This document shows, one piece after another, positions 1-13,740 of a stretch of DNA of 64,000 nucleotides (positions within the stretch are counted from its first letter, which is position 1; every line of letters begins with the position of its first letter). Under the pieces are notes generated by a model. That model saw only the letters and a program-made list of their open reading frames with translations. It was not told the DNA's origin and ran no database searches. The DNA is from Melanocharis versteri (lineage: Eukaryota > Chordata > Aves > Passeriformes > Melanocharitidae): NCBI GenBank assembly GCA_013397845.1, contig VZTG01003728.1, positions 2,288,084 through 2,352,083 of the forward strand. The letters run 5' to 3'. The position numbers were made by a program, and so were the translations under genes.

Positions 1-918
1 AGCATCTCTGATTCAACCCCATTAAATTTGTAGCTGTTTCATTTAATCTTATTTATGGCTTTATTCCTTTTTTGATGTTGGATATTTATAATGTCTCTAG
101 TACTTAATACATGCTTAAAAATAGGCTTCAAATGAGACAGCATCAGTAGGATGACACTTTTTTCTGGTTTAGGCTTTAGTTATACATTGCACATAAAGCA
201 TATGTGGGGATAGGTGTACATTTCTAAAGATCTTGGGAGGCTGTGCAATGAGTGAGAATTCTGTTCTTCAAGTCCACCCTAGAGCCATTAATTAGAGTGT
301 TATACAACAGTAGTGTCTGGAAAGAGGCAAATTTCCCTTCTCTAGAACAGTAGCACGAGACCGAAATACCTCTTTTCCTCCTACATCTAGAAGTCAGCAA
401 CCTGCTTAGAGGATCTTTTAACTTTGTGTGCCTTTCCCTCGGTTGACTTTGGATATGTCACTGCGGTCTCTGAAAATCCCTGTGTTAACAAAGTGAAACA
501 GTTCCCATTTTCAGATTCAAAAGTAGATACTTTGTGAGATAGTCTAGAAAATGTAGCTGAAAGAGACAGTTTGTGCCTGCCTGACTGTGGCACTCTATAA
601 CTGGATTATAACTGAATGCTGCTTAAATTGGCTAGCTTTCCATAGCCTTATGGATGAGGACATGAATTCACTTAAATGAAACACTTTTAAACTAATTTCC
701 CAGAGAGCAGTGGTTGCCTTGAAATGAGAATGCCCCTGTTTGCTGAGTACACATTGACCATTTTAAAACACTCTCAGTTTGCTTAGCTCCTATTTAATTT
801 TCCTAGTTACTTTTATAGTTTTCTTCAGCCTAAGCCTATATATCATGTATCTGATACTGTGTATTAATATCACACCTATTTGCTCCATAAAATATCTTGG
901 AAATAAGAGAGTTATGCA

Positions 919-923
<5 letters not shown>

Positions 924-958
<35 letters not shown>
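924..958. repeat. (GA)n microsatellite
   Basis: About 17 uninterrupted GA units. Confidence 0.98.
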
Positions 959-961
<3 letters not shown>

Positions 962-1935
962 TGCAGTGATACTTCCCGTATTTCTCCAAAGGGATTTTCC
1001 AAATCCCTTCAGTGACAAATTTCCTGCATGAGATACTGCGCTCCATGAAATAACTCGGCTAAGGACAAGGCAAGTGGTATTACCAGTAGTCCTTTATTTG
1101 GTGTGTGACCTGGTTTCATTTACCATATAAAATCCTTAGACTGCCTCAGAACTATTTCAATGTACATTAATTGTTACAGTAGGTTTATTGTAATTGAGTT
1201 GTCCCTGAAACAAGTTGAGTGACTCTACCTTGAATTGTAACATTTACCATGTGAATTATTGAATTAGATAGCTAAGTTATCATTAGTTAGTTTAGTTATC
1301 TAGTAGTTGTTATTATTATAAATATTCATTATTATTTTTTATCTTTCACATTTCTGATATATTTGCTCAAAATATCGTAATGAAGGACTATATTTTTATA
1401 GATATCATAAAGGTATAAGAGCTACAAGGAATGGAAGTGGTTGTGTTTGTATTACTTCATGCAATAAAATTTACATTATTAATACACAAGTAGTATGTAT
1501 AGTGCGGCCTTATCCATTTAGCTAGAAAATACATACTGTAATACAGGCATGAGTCACAGAAGCAGAGGTCTGACTGTTTCCCAGGACTAGTCAGCCAGCA
1601 TTGATGTATATTATGAAATATCAGGGCTTTCTCGTGGTCTTTGTCAGTCTGCTGTCTCCAACCTGAGCTGCTGCATGAAGTGGTTGCCGTTCTGCACAGT
1701 GCCTATGGCACAGTCACCTTCAGGGAAGTTTGCATGGGAGATTTCTTGCAACTGGTGCCTCTTGCAAGCATCCTGGATATTCTCATGCTGCAGCACCTCT
1801 GGTGTCAATGGTGTTTTGAAAGAAAACAGCACAATAGTGTTTTGCTACCTTTCAGAATCAGATCCTTAGAAAAAACACTCTTAGTTTTTCTTGAAGGATA
1901 AATTCTTCTAGATTTACTTGGGGTTTTTTTGTTTG

Positions 1936-1956
1936 TTTTTTTTTTTTTTTTTTTTT
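1936..1956. repeat. Poly-T run
   Basis: 21 consecutive T after two short interrupted T runs. Confidence 0.95.
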
Positions 1957-4130
1957 AATCCTGTAAAAGGATATTGTTGAGATAGTCAACTTTGGGAAAT
2001 AATGAACACATACATAATTTTTGTACATTTTGCCCTCCACCAGTTCTGTCCTATGCAGATTTTTAAATCTGGAACAGAGTAAACACTTAACATGAGCATC
2101 CTAGAAGATTTAGTTTTAAATCTGGATGTTGACTATTTATACTCTGTTACACAATCAGAGGTAGGAAGGCAGTAACAGAGGCAATGAAGTTAGCTGGACC
2201 TCCTGTGTGAAAAAGTCAAAGTACTAAAGATGTTAGGCTGCCATATTTTTGTCACCTGATTATAATTTGCAGGGTCAGGACTAACTCTTCCCAGCTAAAA
2301 TCTGAAAAACAGTACATATTTTAGTATTGGAAGAATTTACTTGTTGCAGCTTATCAAAATTTTAAAATGGGATTTTTCAGTATTTCTGAAGATGTTTGAG
2401 TCCACAGTCTGATGTTCTTGATTGTTGGCATCACCGATTTAATGACAAGAGAAATCTCCTTTTTCATTGTCAGTACTGCTGCACCAGTAAGGAGCTCCAG
2501 GCCTAGGCTCAGGCTTATACTGATAAACTATGGCTGCTGGTCTGTGTCTCAAAGAGGTTTTTTATTATTATAAGAATGTAAAGGAAGAAGGCTATAGATG
2601 GGTAGATTCGGAAGAAAGGAATGATGGAATTAAGAGGAAAAAAACCCACTTTGATGGTATTATTTGGCATGAGAAGCCGTTGACCCAAAACAGCAGCAGT
2701 CTTCATTTCAGCAGTTTTAGATACATCACAGCAATGGCAAAATAGGGGCATAATTTCAATGAGAATGGCGCAGCTTTGCTAACATATAGACAAGATCCTG
2801 CATGTGTGAAACTGCAGCAGAACTGCAAATGTCGCAGTTTAAAGGTGAAGGGTCCAGATAAGTAATGTCTCAGGGCTGAGTCGAGAATGAGATCAGAAAA
2901 CAGCTTGTAAAGTATTTAAACCCTAATGCAAATAGCTAATTTTTGGCACACTAGAAAAGAAGTAGCCATAAGAGGGGTGTCGCAAATAATGTGAACATAC
3001 AGAGACTGAACAAGTTTGGGAGATCAGGTCTATATCCAAGTTCTCCCAAAGTTTTAAAAATATTTTGTTACCTATTTTCTTGGTAGAAGTTATGACTTGG
3101 GTCATGCTGATTGCCAGATCCTGCTGCCATGAAGCACCTGCTGGGTATATTCTTACTCAAGCCCTGAAATTGTTTCTAAGAAGTATCTAATAAACATGTT
3201 TCTTTGTACCTTAATGACGCTTTTGTTACTTTTACTGGAATTGCACTGATGTTTACAGGTCTCCTACTGATCAGGTTAACACATGTAATAGCTCATAAGA
3301 GGAGCTATTTATTTTCTAGATTTGCCTGTGCAAGCCTGAACTATTAGGTTCTGCAAATCAATGCTAACAACATCAGAAGAAAAAGCAATAGGCTTTAAAG
3401 CATAAAGTAGGTTACACTTAATCGATATAAACAATAAAATCTAGGGTCTTTTTGGCAATATTTTGCAAAAAATTAGAAAGGCCATGCCTCATTGTTAGCC
3501 AGGTGTACAATTTAAAGCTCTTTGGTGACTTCATTTAAAGATAATAATGGATAGGGCTGTGCTGTTATTAAATGACTCTGACTTCAAATTCAAGGAAACT
3601 CTAAGAATAAAGCTGCATATTTAATGTTTATTTGTGACTTCTGATAGTTAAAAACAGGAATTCCTTGTAAATCATTATGGGTTTCTCATAATTTCCAGTA
3701 AGAGAAATAATAGCAACATGGGGTATGAAATAAAAGCAAAGTATAACAGGTTTTGAAAGTATATTCAGTGAAATAATGAAATAGCTCAGGAAATGTTCAA
3801 CAATAAAAAACCATTAGGCACCCAAGAAGGCTGTATGGAGAGTTTTTTAAAGGTCACACTTGCATTTAACTTGGTGATAAAAGAATAAACTACTTTCCCT
3901 AGGTACTTTATCTGAACATCAAAAACACAACTGGAAAGAAACCATAAAATCAATAACATCCTTTTGTTTTGTTGACACTATGTGCATGGAGCTACATTAA
4001 CTGTACCAAAAATATCCCTTTTGTGTCAGTGAGTTCCAACAGACAAAGAAGAAGAAGAAATTAATATACTGCCACTTACAGAGTAATAGCTTAAAAAAAA
4101 TAATAAGCATCCTGTGCTGCTGCAAGATGC

Positions 4131-4178
4131 TTATTTTATTTTATTTTATTTTATTTTATTTTATTTTATTTTATTTTA
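4131..4178. repeat. (TTTTA)n microsatellite
   Basis: Between nine and ten units of a pentanucleotide T4A repeat. Confidence 0.97.
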
Positions 4179-4879
4179 CTGGGAAGACATAGTCCTTTCT
4201 TGTGTACTTAGGACAAATATGCCTCACTTTTCTGCCTGTACCTTGTTTTCTTCAGGCCTGACATCAGACTGCAAGATGACATCACTGCAAAGCACTAATT
4301 TAAATTTTATTACTAGTGCTTTACATTTGTTTACATTTGAACTTGACATTCTCTTTGAAGCCTATTGACATCTATTATCCTTACTCTTTCAACCTTCTTA
4401 CCAAAGGATGTTGGCTGACATTATTATTTACCTCATTAGTGTTGTAATAGTTGTTGTGGGATTCTAAATTTTAATTATATTGCAGTATGCACTGCTCTGT
4501 TAGGAATCTTTCACACAATGAAGGACATACCACATGGAATCAGAAAAGTACATTTGTTGTATATTTTATCTTTGTTTAATTTTAGTCTGACTAACAAATA
4601 AGAAAAAAATAGCCTTCTGCGAAAACCTTACTTTGAGCATCACCTGGCTGGAGTGCAGGAACTTGAAGAATAGTTTATACCTCCTTGGTGAGAATTTGTA
4701 TTTCAGTCTTTCAATTAAAAAAAAAAAAGTTAAATAATGGAAGTTAAAATCCTTTTTAAAGGATATTCATAATTGAGGCAAAGAGGAAATTAATGTTAAA
4801 CTCAACTACACACTATTCATGGATGTTCATGGAGATTTGTAATTAATGTTTTAGTAAAGGAGGCTTATATAGACACTGC

Positions 4880-4997
4880 TCTTGGGCACTGGGTAAGATT
4901 TTTGGGGATGGTGCTGTGCAGGGCCGGGAGTGGGACTGGATGACCCTTGTGGGTCCTTTCCAGGTCAGCTTATTCTGTGCTTCTGTGATTCTGAGTG
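4880..4997 (+). mobile_element. CR1 LINE, 3' end fragment
   Basis: Matches the avian CR1 3' end on the + strand: GGACTGGATGACCCTTGTGG, CCTTTCCAGGTCAGC, then the terminal ATTCTGTG-type repeats (TTCTGTGATTCTG). About 118 bp, heavily 5'-truncated. Confidence 0.88.
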
Positions 4998-7900
4998 AGA
5001 AAGACACGGCAGGGCAGACTGAATTTATGTGTGCAGATGCACAGTGATAAACAACTTTCTGGTCTCAAACCTTTAAATGATAGTGTGCAGCACAGGTTTT
5101 TTTCTTCTTAACATCTCACCACTGACTACCTTCATGCACTTTGTTGCTGCAGATATCATGAATTTGGGTGAGTGGTTCTGAATATTTTATGCTTATTAGA
5201 GACTTCAATAGAGTGTCCTCACGCCAGTCTATGTACAGTGATTAAAAATGCTAATCTGGACAGATTGTGAAGTGCTTCTCAATGGGTATTTGTCAAGCAG
5301 AGTAGTGCAGTGAAATCCTTTGTAGTTTATATGTAGGGAGTATAAACCCATGTGTATGTAAAAAGCAGAAAGAAAACTAAGAATATTCTAAACTCAGTGC
5401 TGAATTTTGGGAGGAACTTAGAGCTGTTAAAGATACTAGCTGAATTATTTGCATTTAAAATAGTGAACAGTAGTAATCTCAATTATTTTAAATCATTAAT
5501 AAACCAAAACTACTCTCATTTATCTTAAAGTAGGAGAGAAAATATGAGTGAAGGGAAAATTAACCTTAGCATTTTTCAGGACATCACCAAATGTGAGGAT
5601 CTAAGGACATACCCCATTGCTGCACTCATCTGTGGGAGTAATGATGTCAGATACAGTGGTACTGAGCTCACCATGGTCATCTTTTCCTTTTGGTATCAGT
5701 TGTCTGTAAATTTCCAAAATAATTTCAAATATGAGCTACTAATCCCATGGAATGTGCTTTAGCTATGTGCTAGGACTGAATCATTCGGGAATTTGTTGTA
5801 GGATGATGAAAGTTGCTATCTCCAGTTACATAATTCAGGACCAGTTTCAGTAGTTAGGAGATTCATTTGTGATGGATTAGGTGAATACAATCCCTGGTTC
5901 CAAGAAACACTTTTGTTTTGGCCTTGTTCTTCGCTGTTGAGTACAATGTGCTCTTACCCCCAACCAAAAGTTCATACCTGCTTAAGTGATGTATTACAAA
6001 ATATCACTTTGTATTTAAATATAAAACAAAGTGTAGAAAACATTAGGAATTTTGCTGAAATAAGTTTAATCTATTTCTGGTGGAATGATAACTTAGAATT
6101 AAAAAGAAATATTACAGAACTGTATGTTTTCTTGCACTCCAAATTTCTCCATGAAACAACAGAGAGCAAGATTCCTTTAGCAATACACTTCCTACAGCAT
6201 ATTCCTCCTGTGTCACATTGTGGCTGCATAGCCCAAGCATCTCAGGACTTCTGTTGTGTTGATGATGTTGATTAAAAGGTTATAATGTGATGTCCTTTCC
6301 ATCTTAGTAATAAGTCTCATTTTCTGACGGAGTTAATTGCGCAGCCCCCCCTTATCATGTTAAACAATGTGGCAACAATGTGGTTTTTTTGCTTTGCCCA
6401 AACTTTGCGTTTTTTTCAGACCTGATGCAGGACTCATGGCTGATGACTGTGTTGTAAGCCACTAATTGTATTCGTACCAACAAATCATGACCTTTGTCAG
6501 CACACAGCCACCCACAAGTATGTCGTATTCCATCTGAATGCTAGGGAGATTGCACTTCTTCTCACATTCTCTTCCATCATGAATTTCTTCTTCCGCTTTA
6601 TTGTTTTGCTAACAGTAAAGTTTTTCTTATGATAAGAAAGCAGATCTTATTTTTTTAAATTTGCTTCCCTAGCAGACTCAACCAGAAATTTCCTATATTT
6701 TTATTTACTGCAGCAGATATAAATGGAACACTTTCTCCCTTCCCAAGCACAACATTTTGCTCTTTTGGGTACACTGAAGACTGTCATTCAAGTATCACGG
6801 CCCTTAGTCACGCAGTGTTATGGAACGCTTGAATTAGATACGTCTTTTATTTTCTCTGAGAGCTTGCCATCACTACTATATTAACTTGAGCTGCAAGTAA
6901 TATTTTGCCCCAAAATTTTTCTCGTGTAACTGGTGATGCAAGTCGAATTGTGTTCCAAAATGATTCTTGTTTTATGAAGAAAAATTAGAAGATTTTGAAG
7001 GTAACAGGTTAATTGTGAAGCATTTTTAATCACATTACTTCTAGAAAAGTGTAATTCCTAGGTGGAATCCTGAGCTGAATTTCAGAGATCTGTCTTCTGG
7101 TCACAGTTATGGATAAGCAAGGTATGTGGTATAGACTTTATAACTTATTTTCCCCCTCTGTACCTCTCTGTTGGAATACAGATACTTTAGGTTGTAAACT
7201 ATCTTAATGCATGTTCTTCAATAAGTATCAGTAGAGACCTGAAGTTCAGTTTTTAACTTCTTTAGCATTACTATAATATGTATAATTAATCCATCTTAAA
7301 CCAACTAGTGACCAAACTTCTTTAGAAATGTACAGGTCCATAAAAAGAATTGTATTTATTTGATTTCTTCACGTAATGTAATTCATATTTCCCATTGCCT
7401 CACTTTATTACTCTATAGTGTAACAAGAAGTTGTTAGACTGATAGGCACCATAAGTTTATCTAAACTGAATTTTTAGCTACTATTCTTGCTTGTGAAGAA
7501 CTGTACTGATAATGCCTGTGAGCAGATGAATGCTACTCTTATGTGAAATCTAACTCCAAAACATGGAGTATTTCTTCCACTCATCTGTAAGGAATTATAG
7601 AATTTTTGGCTGGGTTCTTTTCATATGACAATACTCCACATGTTAAGGATGGGGAGCTGGAAGGCATGATGAGGATGCTTGCCAAGAATAATTGGCTTCT
7701 ACTGTGTGGAGCAGCTCAAATATTGTATTACAGTATGTAATTTGGGTGTGCATATTGCCTGTAGTTCAAAGCATTTCATTGATCTGCAGCAGCAAGCTGA
7801 GCTTCCTTTAGGCTGTCTCCTTACATATTTACTGAGCAAGCTACATGCAGCACTTGAGAAAGGGTTTGTCATTTCCAGCTATGGACAGAGTTCTCTTTGG

Positions 7901-8461
7901 AATAGAAAGAAATTAATCCGAGTCTTTTTCTTTACTTTTTTTTCTAATGACTGTCATGTTCTGCCAATCATTCTCATGGCTCTCTATTAAATCTAAAAAC
8001 CTCTTTGCTAGCACATGGAGGTAGATGGCAAGAGTAGTTGTGGAGCTCTCTGTGGAGAATTTTTATATCCTTATATACATGCTATTTATTAAACTTCAGC
8101 AGTGTTCTCAAAACCAGGCTTGTGCCAATTCAGATTTGTCATCTGTAACTTGCAGAGACATTTGAGCTCTTTTATCAGTTGGATCTGTCTTGTTTTCTTG
8201 TCTCCAAACACTTTTTATGTGCTTCTCCTACTCTTTATGTATACACACTCCTTTAGACTGTGCTCTGATATCTTCTTCCTTCAGCTTGAAGGGATGAGAG
8301 AGATTGAAGAGATTTTCCTTGAGAGATTCCTCAAGGAAAAGCTCAAAGACTTTAAACTACTTGGGTCTTCACCTGTCAAAGCAAAGATCATCTGAATCCC
8401 AGAAGAAGTTAAGAGCTGTCCTCAGAGTTTTACAGGACAATTTCTGTAGGAACAATTCAGG

Positions 8462-8578
8462 TTGGACAGGACTTTAAACAACCTGATCTAGTCGAAGATG
8501 TCTTTGTTCATTGCAAGGGCTTTGGACTAGACAACCTTTAAAAGGTCCCTTCCAACTCAAACCATGATTCTATGAATC
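8462..8578 (+). mobile_element. CR1 LINE, 3' end fragment
   Basis: Contains GGACTAGACAACCTTTAAAA and GGTCCCTTCCAACTCAAACC, then ATGATTCTATGAATCT, the octamer-like CR1 tail on the + strand. Diverged, 5'-truncated. Confidence 0.85.
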
Positions 8579-8746
8579 TACGAAGCATCTCTGGCAGGAG
8601 GTAAAAATGCACAACTTTGATGACTGTAATGTGCATGTTGTCTGACTTCACTGAACCAGACCAGAGGAGGAAATCAGGTTGTGTGATTTTGTACACAGCA
8701 CACACCTTCCTGCCGCGAGCTCTGCAGCACAGAGCACACCAGTGCA

Positions 8747-8794
8747 GACCCACCCTGTGACCCACCCTGTGACCCACCCTGTGACCCACCCTGT
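8747..8794. repeat. 12-bp tandem repeat, 4 copies
   Basis: Four exact copies of GACCCACCCTGT. The open frames over it on both strands repeat a four-residue unit for this reason and are not evidence of a gene. Confidence 0.97.
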
Positions 8795-9591
8795 GCATCA
8801 TGTCAGATGCACCAGGGCGGCCCAAGCCGCAGCCCGCCAGCTGCCTGTGACTAGCAAGCAGGGCCATCAGCACTCAACCAAGCTCAGGGACTGTTATTTC
8901 TCTTTGAGAAACAAATGCTGTGTTGACAATGAACTGTTTTAAGTCTTATGCTATTATGAGACAACTTTGTAGATTATGTAAAACACTCATTTTTGCCTTT
9001 CACATTTCATTACCTTGACCACTTGTTCAAACTCACCGGAACACAGGGCTCTTGTCCTGTTTGCTGGACTAACTTCACAGATTTATCTTCTTATTCATGA
9101 GTTTGAATTCATTTGTACAAACAAATCTAAGCTATGGGCCACATCCTCACCTACAGTAAATCAGTGTGCTGCTATTAAAATCTGATGTCTACTTATTGGC
9201 TAAGAGGTAGGTATTTATTCTTCTATGCTTTCCTTTTCAGAGATGTACTGTGTTTTAGAGGATAAGGTGTTAAAGCTATACCTCTGAGTACAAAACACTC
9301 TCCTCACCTTAAAAAAAGAGTGACCTTTACACTGGACCAAATGGAATTTAAATCAGAGCACTCTTCCGTATTTAAGGTTAAAACAGGTTGCAAAACCCAT
9401 TAAGAAGCAATCTAGAGTTCTACAATAGTTGTGTCGCAGAGGTTAAGAGAGCTTACCTGATAATCAAAGCCTGATTTAGTGTTTCTTATGGCAGAATGTT
9501 CAGCTACTTGTACTGGCTTGCTATGTGTTTGTTTCTAGTGAGTGCACGTTTCTTTTAAAATAATCAATTTTTATTTGATTCTGGTCAGTAG

Positions 9592-10017
9592 AGGTGTTTC
9601 CCAGGACCCAGAATTGGGCCCAATCCTGTTCAATATCTTTACTGATGATCTGAACTAGGGATTGAGTGTACTCAGTAAGTTTGTGGACCACACCATGCTG
9701 GGTAGTAGTATTGGAAGGCTTTACAGAGGGGTTTGGAGAGGTGAGATAGATGGGCTGAGACTGACAGTATGAGGTTCAACAAGGCCAAGTGCTGGGTCCG
9801 GCTTTTGGGTCACAACAACCCCAGGCAGTGCCACAGGCTGGGGCAGAGTGACTGGAAAGGACCTGGGGGTGCTGGTGACAGCAGCTGAACATGAGCCAGG
9901 GTGTGCCCAGGTGGCCAAGGAGGCCAATGGCATCCTGGCCTGGATCAGCAATGGTGTGGCCAGCAGGAGCAGGGCAGGGATTGTCCCCCACCCTGCCACT
10001 GATGAGGCCACACCTTA
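9592..10017 (+). mobile_element. CR1 LINE fragment, end of ORF2
   Basis: The + strand matches the reverse-transcriptase end and downstream region of CR1: GGGCCCAATCCTGTTCAATA, GTTCAACAAGGCCAAGTGC and GGCCAAGGAGGCCAATGGCA. The frame is interrupted, and the 3' end with the terminal octamers is missing, so this is an old internally broken copy. Confidence 0.85.
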
Positions 10018-10457
10018 AGAAAATCAAGAAAGAAAACACAACCACCACTGTCATTTACAGCCTCATCACTGCTGCCAACTCTGTGGAGTGACTCTTCAGT
10101 GAAATTCTGGTTTGTTGCAGTCAGTGGGACTTTTGCACAAGAATTCATTGGAGCTGGGGTTTTAACTGCTGTTCTTTTCCTGTTGAAAAGTTTTATGATC
10201 TAATGACTATTTTCCAGTTTATAATATTTTCCCTTTTGGAAAATTCATTGTCTCATTCTGGAGTCTGACCAAGCTGAGCATCTCTTCTTGTTTTATAGCT
10301 AATCTTATTCTTTTCCAATCAGCTCCTATATTCTTCATTGAATTTCATTATCTACCACAATGACTTCCAAAACAATCAAAAAAAATGTTCATCATAACTA
10401 TATTTGGTATTTTTTAACTCCTCATACAGAGGACTTGCCTCCAGCAGGTACAATAAG

Positions 10458-11556
10458 CTTGATGTGTATGCTGCTGGACACCAGTGCCCACGAAACCTGC
10501 TCTATCACTCCTCCCCTCAGCTGGACAGGGAGAGAAAGAATAACAAAAGGCTCATGGGTTGAGATAAGGCCAGGAAGAGATCACTCACTGGTTACCATCA
10601 CAGGCAAAACAGATTTGACAGATTTGGGAAAATCAGTTTAGTTTATTAACAATCAGATCAAAGTAGGATAATGAGAATTAAAAACCAGACCTTAAAATCT
10701 CAAAATCTTAAAATCACCCTTCCACCTTGTCCCCTAGTTCCAGTGCTTAACATTTTTCCCAGTTTTCTCTGCCTCTTCCCCTCCAGCATTGCAGTGGAAT
10801 GGGGAATGGAGGTTACGGTTAGTTCATCACACATTATTTCTGTCACTGCTTCTTCCTCAGGACAGGACTCCTTCACCTGCTCCACCATGGGGTCTCTCCA
10901 TGGGAGATAGTTCTCTATGAACTTCCCCAAGGTGAGCCCTTCCCACTGACTGCAGTTCTTCACAACCTGCTCCAGCATGGGTTGCTTCCATGGGGTGCAG
11001 TCTTCCAGGTACAGCCTGCTCCAGTGTGGGTCCCCCACAGGCCCACAGGTCCTTACCAGGACCCTACTCCAGCACAGGTTTCCTGTGGGGTCACAGCCTT
11101 CTCTCAGGCATCCACCTGCTCTGCCCTGGGTCTCCTCCAGGGGCTGCAGGTGGATCTCTGCATCCCTGTGGATCTCCATGGGCTCAGGGCCACAGCTGCC
11201 TCACCATGGGCTGCACCACGGGCTGCAGGGGAACCTCAGCTCTGGTGCCTGGAGCACCTGCTGTCCCTCCTTCTGCACTGACCTGGCTGTCTGCAGGGCT
11301 GTTCCTCTCACATGTTCTCACTTTGCTCCCCTCTGGACACAATTTGCTTCTGCATGAAAACTTTTTTCCTCTCGAATACATTATCCCAGAGGCACTACCA
11401 CTGTCACTGACAGGCTCAGCCTTGGCCAGTGGTGGGTCCGTCCTGAAGTTGCCTGGCACTGGATCTTTCAGGCACGCAGGAAGCTTCTGGCAGCTTCTCA
11501 CAGAACCCACCCCTGTAGCCCCCCTGCTACCAAAACCTGGACATGCAAACCCAAAA
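10458..11556 (-). mobile_element. LTR-type endogenous retroviral repeat, probable solo LTR
   Basis: A 1.1-kb GC-rich, non-coding repeat-like block in AT-rich intron. Read on the minus strand it starts near GGTTTGCATGTCCAGG and ends near a CA with a candidate polyadenylation word AATAAA at 10642-10647. It resembles a family of long LTRs I recognise from passerine genomes, but I cannot name the subfamily and both ends are approximate. Inside it are about five imperfect copies of a roughly 50-bp unit. Long open frames on both strands follow from the high GC and the repeats. No retroviral gene is seen beside it. Confidence 0.6.
10876..11164. repeat. ~50-bp imperfect tandem repeat inside the LTR
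   Basis: Copies of CCTGCTCCAGCATGGG or close variants begin at 10876, 10966, 11015, 11063 and 11115. Spacings are 90, 49, 48 and 52 bp, so one copy between the first two appears lost or decayed. Confidence 0.75.
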
Positions 11557-13702
11557 GATACTTCTTCTAAGGACCTTTAGCATAAGTCTTTATTGCACAG
11601 GTCCCCAGTAGAGACTAAGCAGGTTAAAATGAAGGGATCAACGTGTTTTCCCTGGAACTTCCACTTCTTCTTACCTTTGGACATACACTGCTGATCTATC
11701 TTACCTTCACAAACTGAATAAGCTTCTTTTGCAATGAAAAGAATGCCATGAGTTTGGGTTGCCCTCACTGGAAGTTTTTTTAAATTTGCTTCTTTTAAGA
11801 AGAATATTGCTCACTCATCCCATTGTGCATCTTCTTAACCTGTTCTTTCACTTTCTTTATCAGACCTGTTAAAAATTATTTACTAGTTTATGCAATAGCT
11901 GATTTCAAACTATCACTTTCCTCTTTCATGTTATTTAGTCTCTCTTCTGGCAAAAAAAAAAACAATTGTAAGTAGTGCATTTTTGCACAAGTTTAAAGAT
12001 GAACTGCAGTCTGTAAAATATAAAAGATATGTAACATAGTTTCAAAATTGTGTTTATCTTATTTTCCAATACCTGCATTTTAACTGATGTCTGATGACAT
12101 TTAAAATGTCTAAGCTTCCCTGAAAAAAATTTTGAAAGACTTATATTTCCCTTGGGTGGACTGATTTCACTAGCAATATGTAGAGGAGCTCTGCTCCAAT
12201 GAACTGCTGATGCTCTAATTGTTCAGAAGAAAAGTGGTGTTGGGACTCTAGATCTCAGGACATTTTTTTTATTTTAAAATGCAATCACTGGAAATGGTGA
12301 AGTCCACCCATGAATTTTGTTACTGGGACTAAAACTGTTACTCATTTTTTTCCTTCTTAAAAAAAAAAAAGTTTTGATCACTTCCATGGTTCCATTTATG
12401 TTCATGGTTTTATATTTTAAATCATATTATTTGGGTGGTTTTTTTCAAATTCTGTTTTGATTTTTACTTATTATGTTCTTTGTCTTTTATATTGTCCTGT
12501 GGTTTAACAAAAAACAAAATAAGAAGAAAAATTATATTGGTCACTTGCAGGCCTAGAAGGGGAGACACTTCCTATTTATCCATATCAGAAGAACATTAAC
12601 AGAAAAAATACTAGGGGAGAAGACCCAGAGCTTTGACGTATTTGGACCATCCAATCCTGAATAGGTCTCTGGAATACTTCTAGGATAATATTTTGAATAT
12701 ATTTATAAGGTGTTATACTAAAGTAAAAGGAGATGATAAAACTATTTATGACAACAGTCAAAGTTCTGTTAGAATTACCTAACTGAAACCAAAGAGTTTA
12801 TCCACGTCTTAGTCTTGTTACTTGTAGGCAAAAGGATTATTCACTTCTTCAGCACTGTCACAGAGAAGTATGGAATTTTACAAGAGATGGAGGAGGTGAT
12901 CTGTACATTGTGTAGAGTAAGGGTCTGATTCAGCACATATTCACTGGGAATAATCCGTCAAGAGTATCCATTCAGACAAGAATTTCACATTCTTCCATTG
13001 TCATTACTAGAGCATGAGAGTCCAGTGATAAGGAGTGTGCTGCTAACCCAAAGGCTGATTCAGACATCACTTGACCTGGGAACAAAGCATTAAAAACTGA
13101 AGAAACATTGAAGCTAGAAGAGATGTTTACCAGTTGCCTCTGTTCTTAGTTTAGGGAAGAGTGCAAAAGTGTAGCCTATCTGTGCTATGTAAATACAACC
13201 CAGCTAATTGTGTGTGAAGGGAAGGATAGCTTCACAAAAGGAAAGCAGGAAACTTCATTCATGCTACTGCCCTTTCTGCTGCTTTCAGGAATGAAGATGA
13301 TTGAAGATGTTCTCGTATTTCTTCTTTTGCTTTGTTGGAAAGAAAGCATTCTTCCTGCGACGCAGCTGGGGCAAGGCTGAGAACTTTCCTTTCTCCCCCA
13401 GTGTCTGAGGTTCTGAGATAAAGCTGTCTCTATCTGCTCACTCTTGCCATCAGCTAAGTTAGTTTATCTTAGCAATATCATGCATCTCTGCATCAAATTA
13501 GAATTACCACCAGAAACAGTCGGACATTTTAGAATGCTTTCCTTAGGAAATAGGTGTGTTTTACCAACAGCCACCTATTAACCTTTGAAATCGCTGACCA
13601 CTGCCGACTAAATCTGATAGCGAGGTAGTGTTTTATTAAATTTACTAAGTATAAACCATGCAAAAATAGGCAACTTTATAAAAGAGCCTATTAATACTGT
13701 CT

Positions 13703-13740
13703 TTAAACAAACAAACAAAGAAACAAACAAACAAGAAAAC
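13703..13740. repeat. (AAAC)n simple repeat
   Basis: AAAC units interrupted once by AAAG. Confidence 0.9.

Noticed and set aside
1641..1901. Overlapping frames of 60-86 codons on both strands
   Set aside because: No recognised protein, and neither strand is favoured.
8538..8942. Open frames on both strands over the GACCCACCCTGT repeat
   Set aside because: The repeated residues come from a 12-bp tandem repeat whose length is a multiple of three; no other support.
10700..11580. Overlapping open frames up to 196 codons on both strands
   Set aside because: They lie inside the LTR-like repeat and follow from its GC content and internal tandem units; none resembles a retroviral protein.
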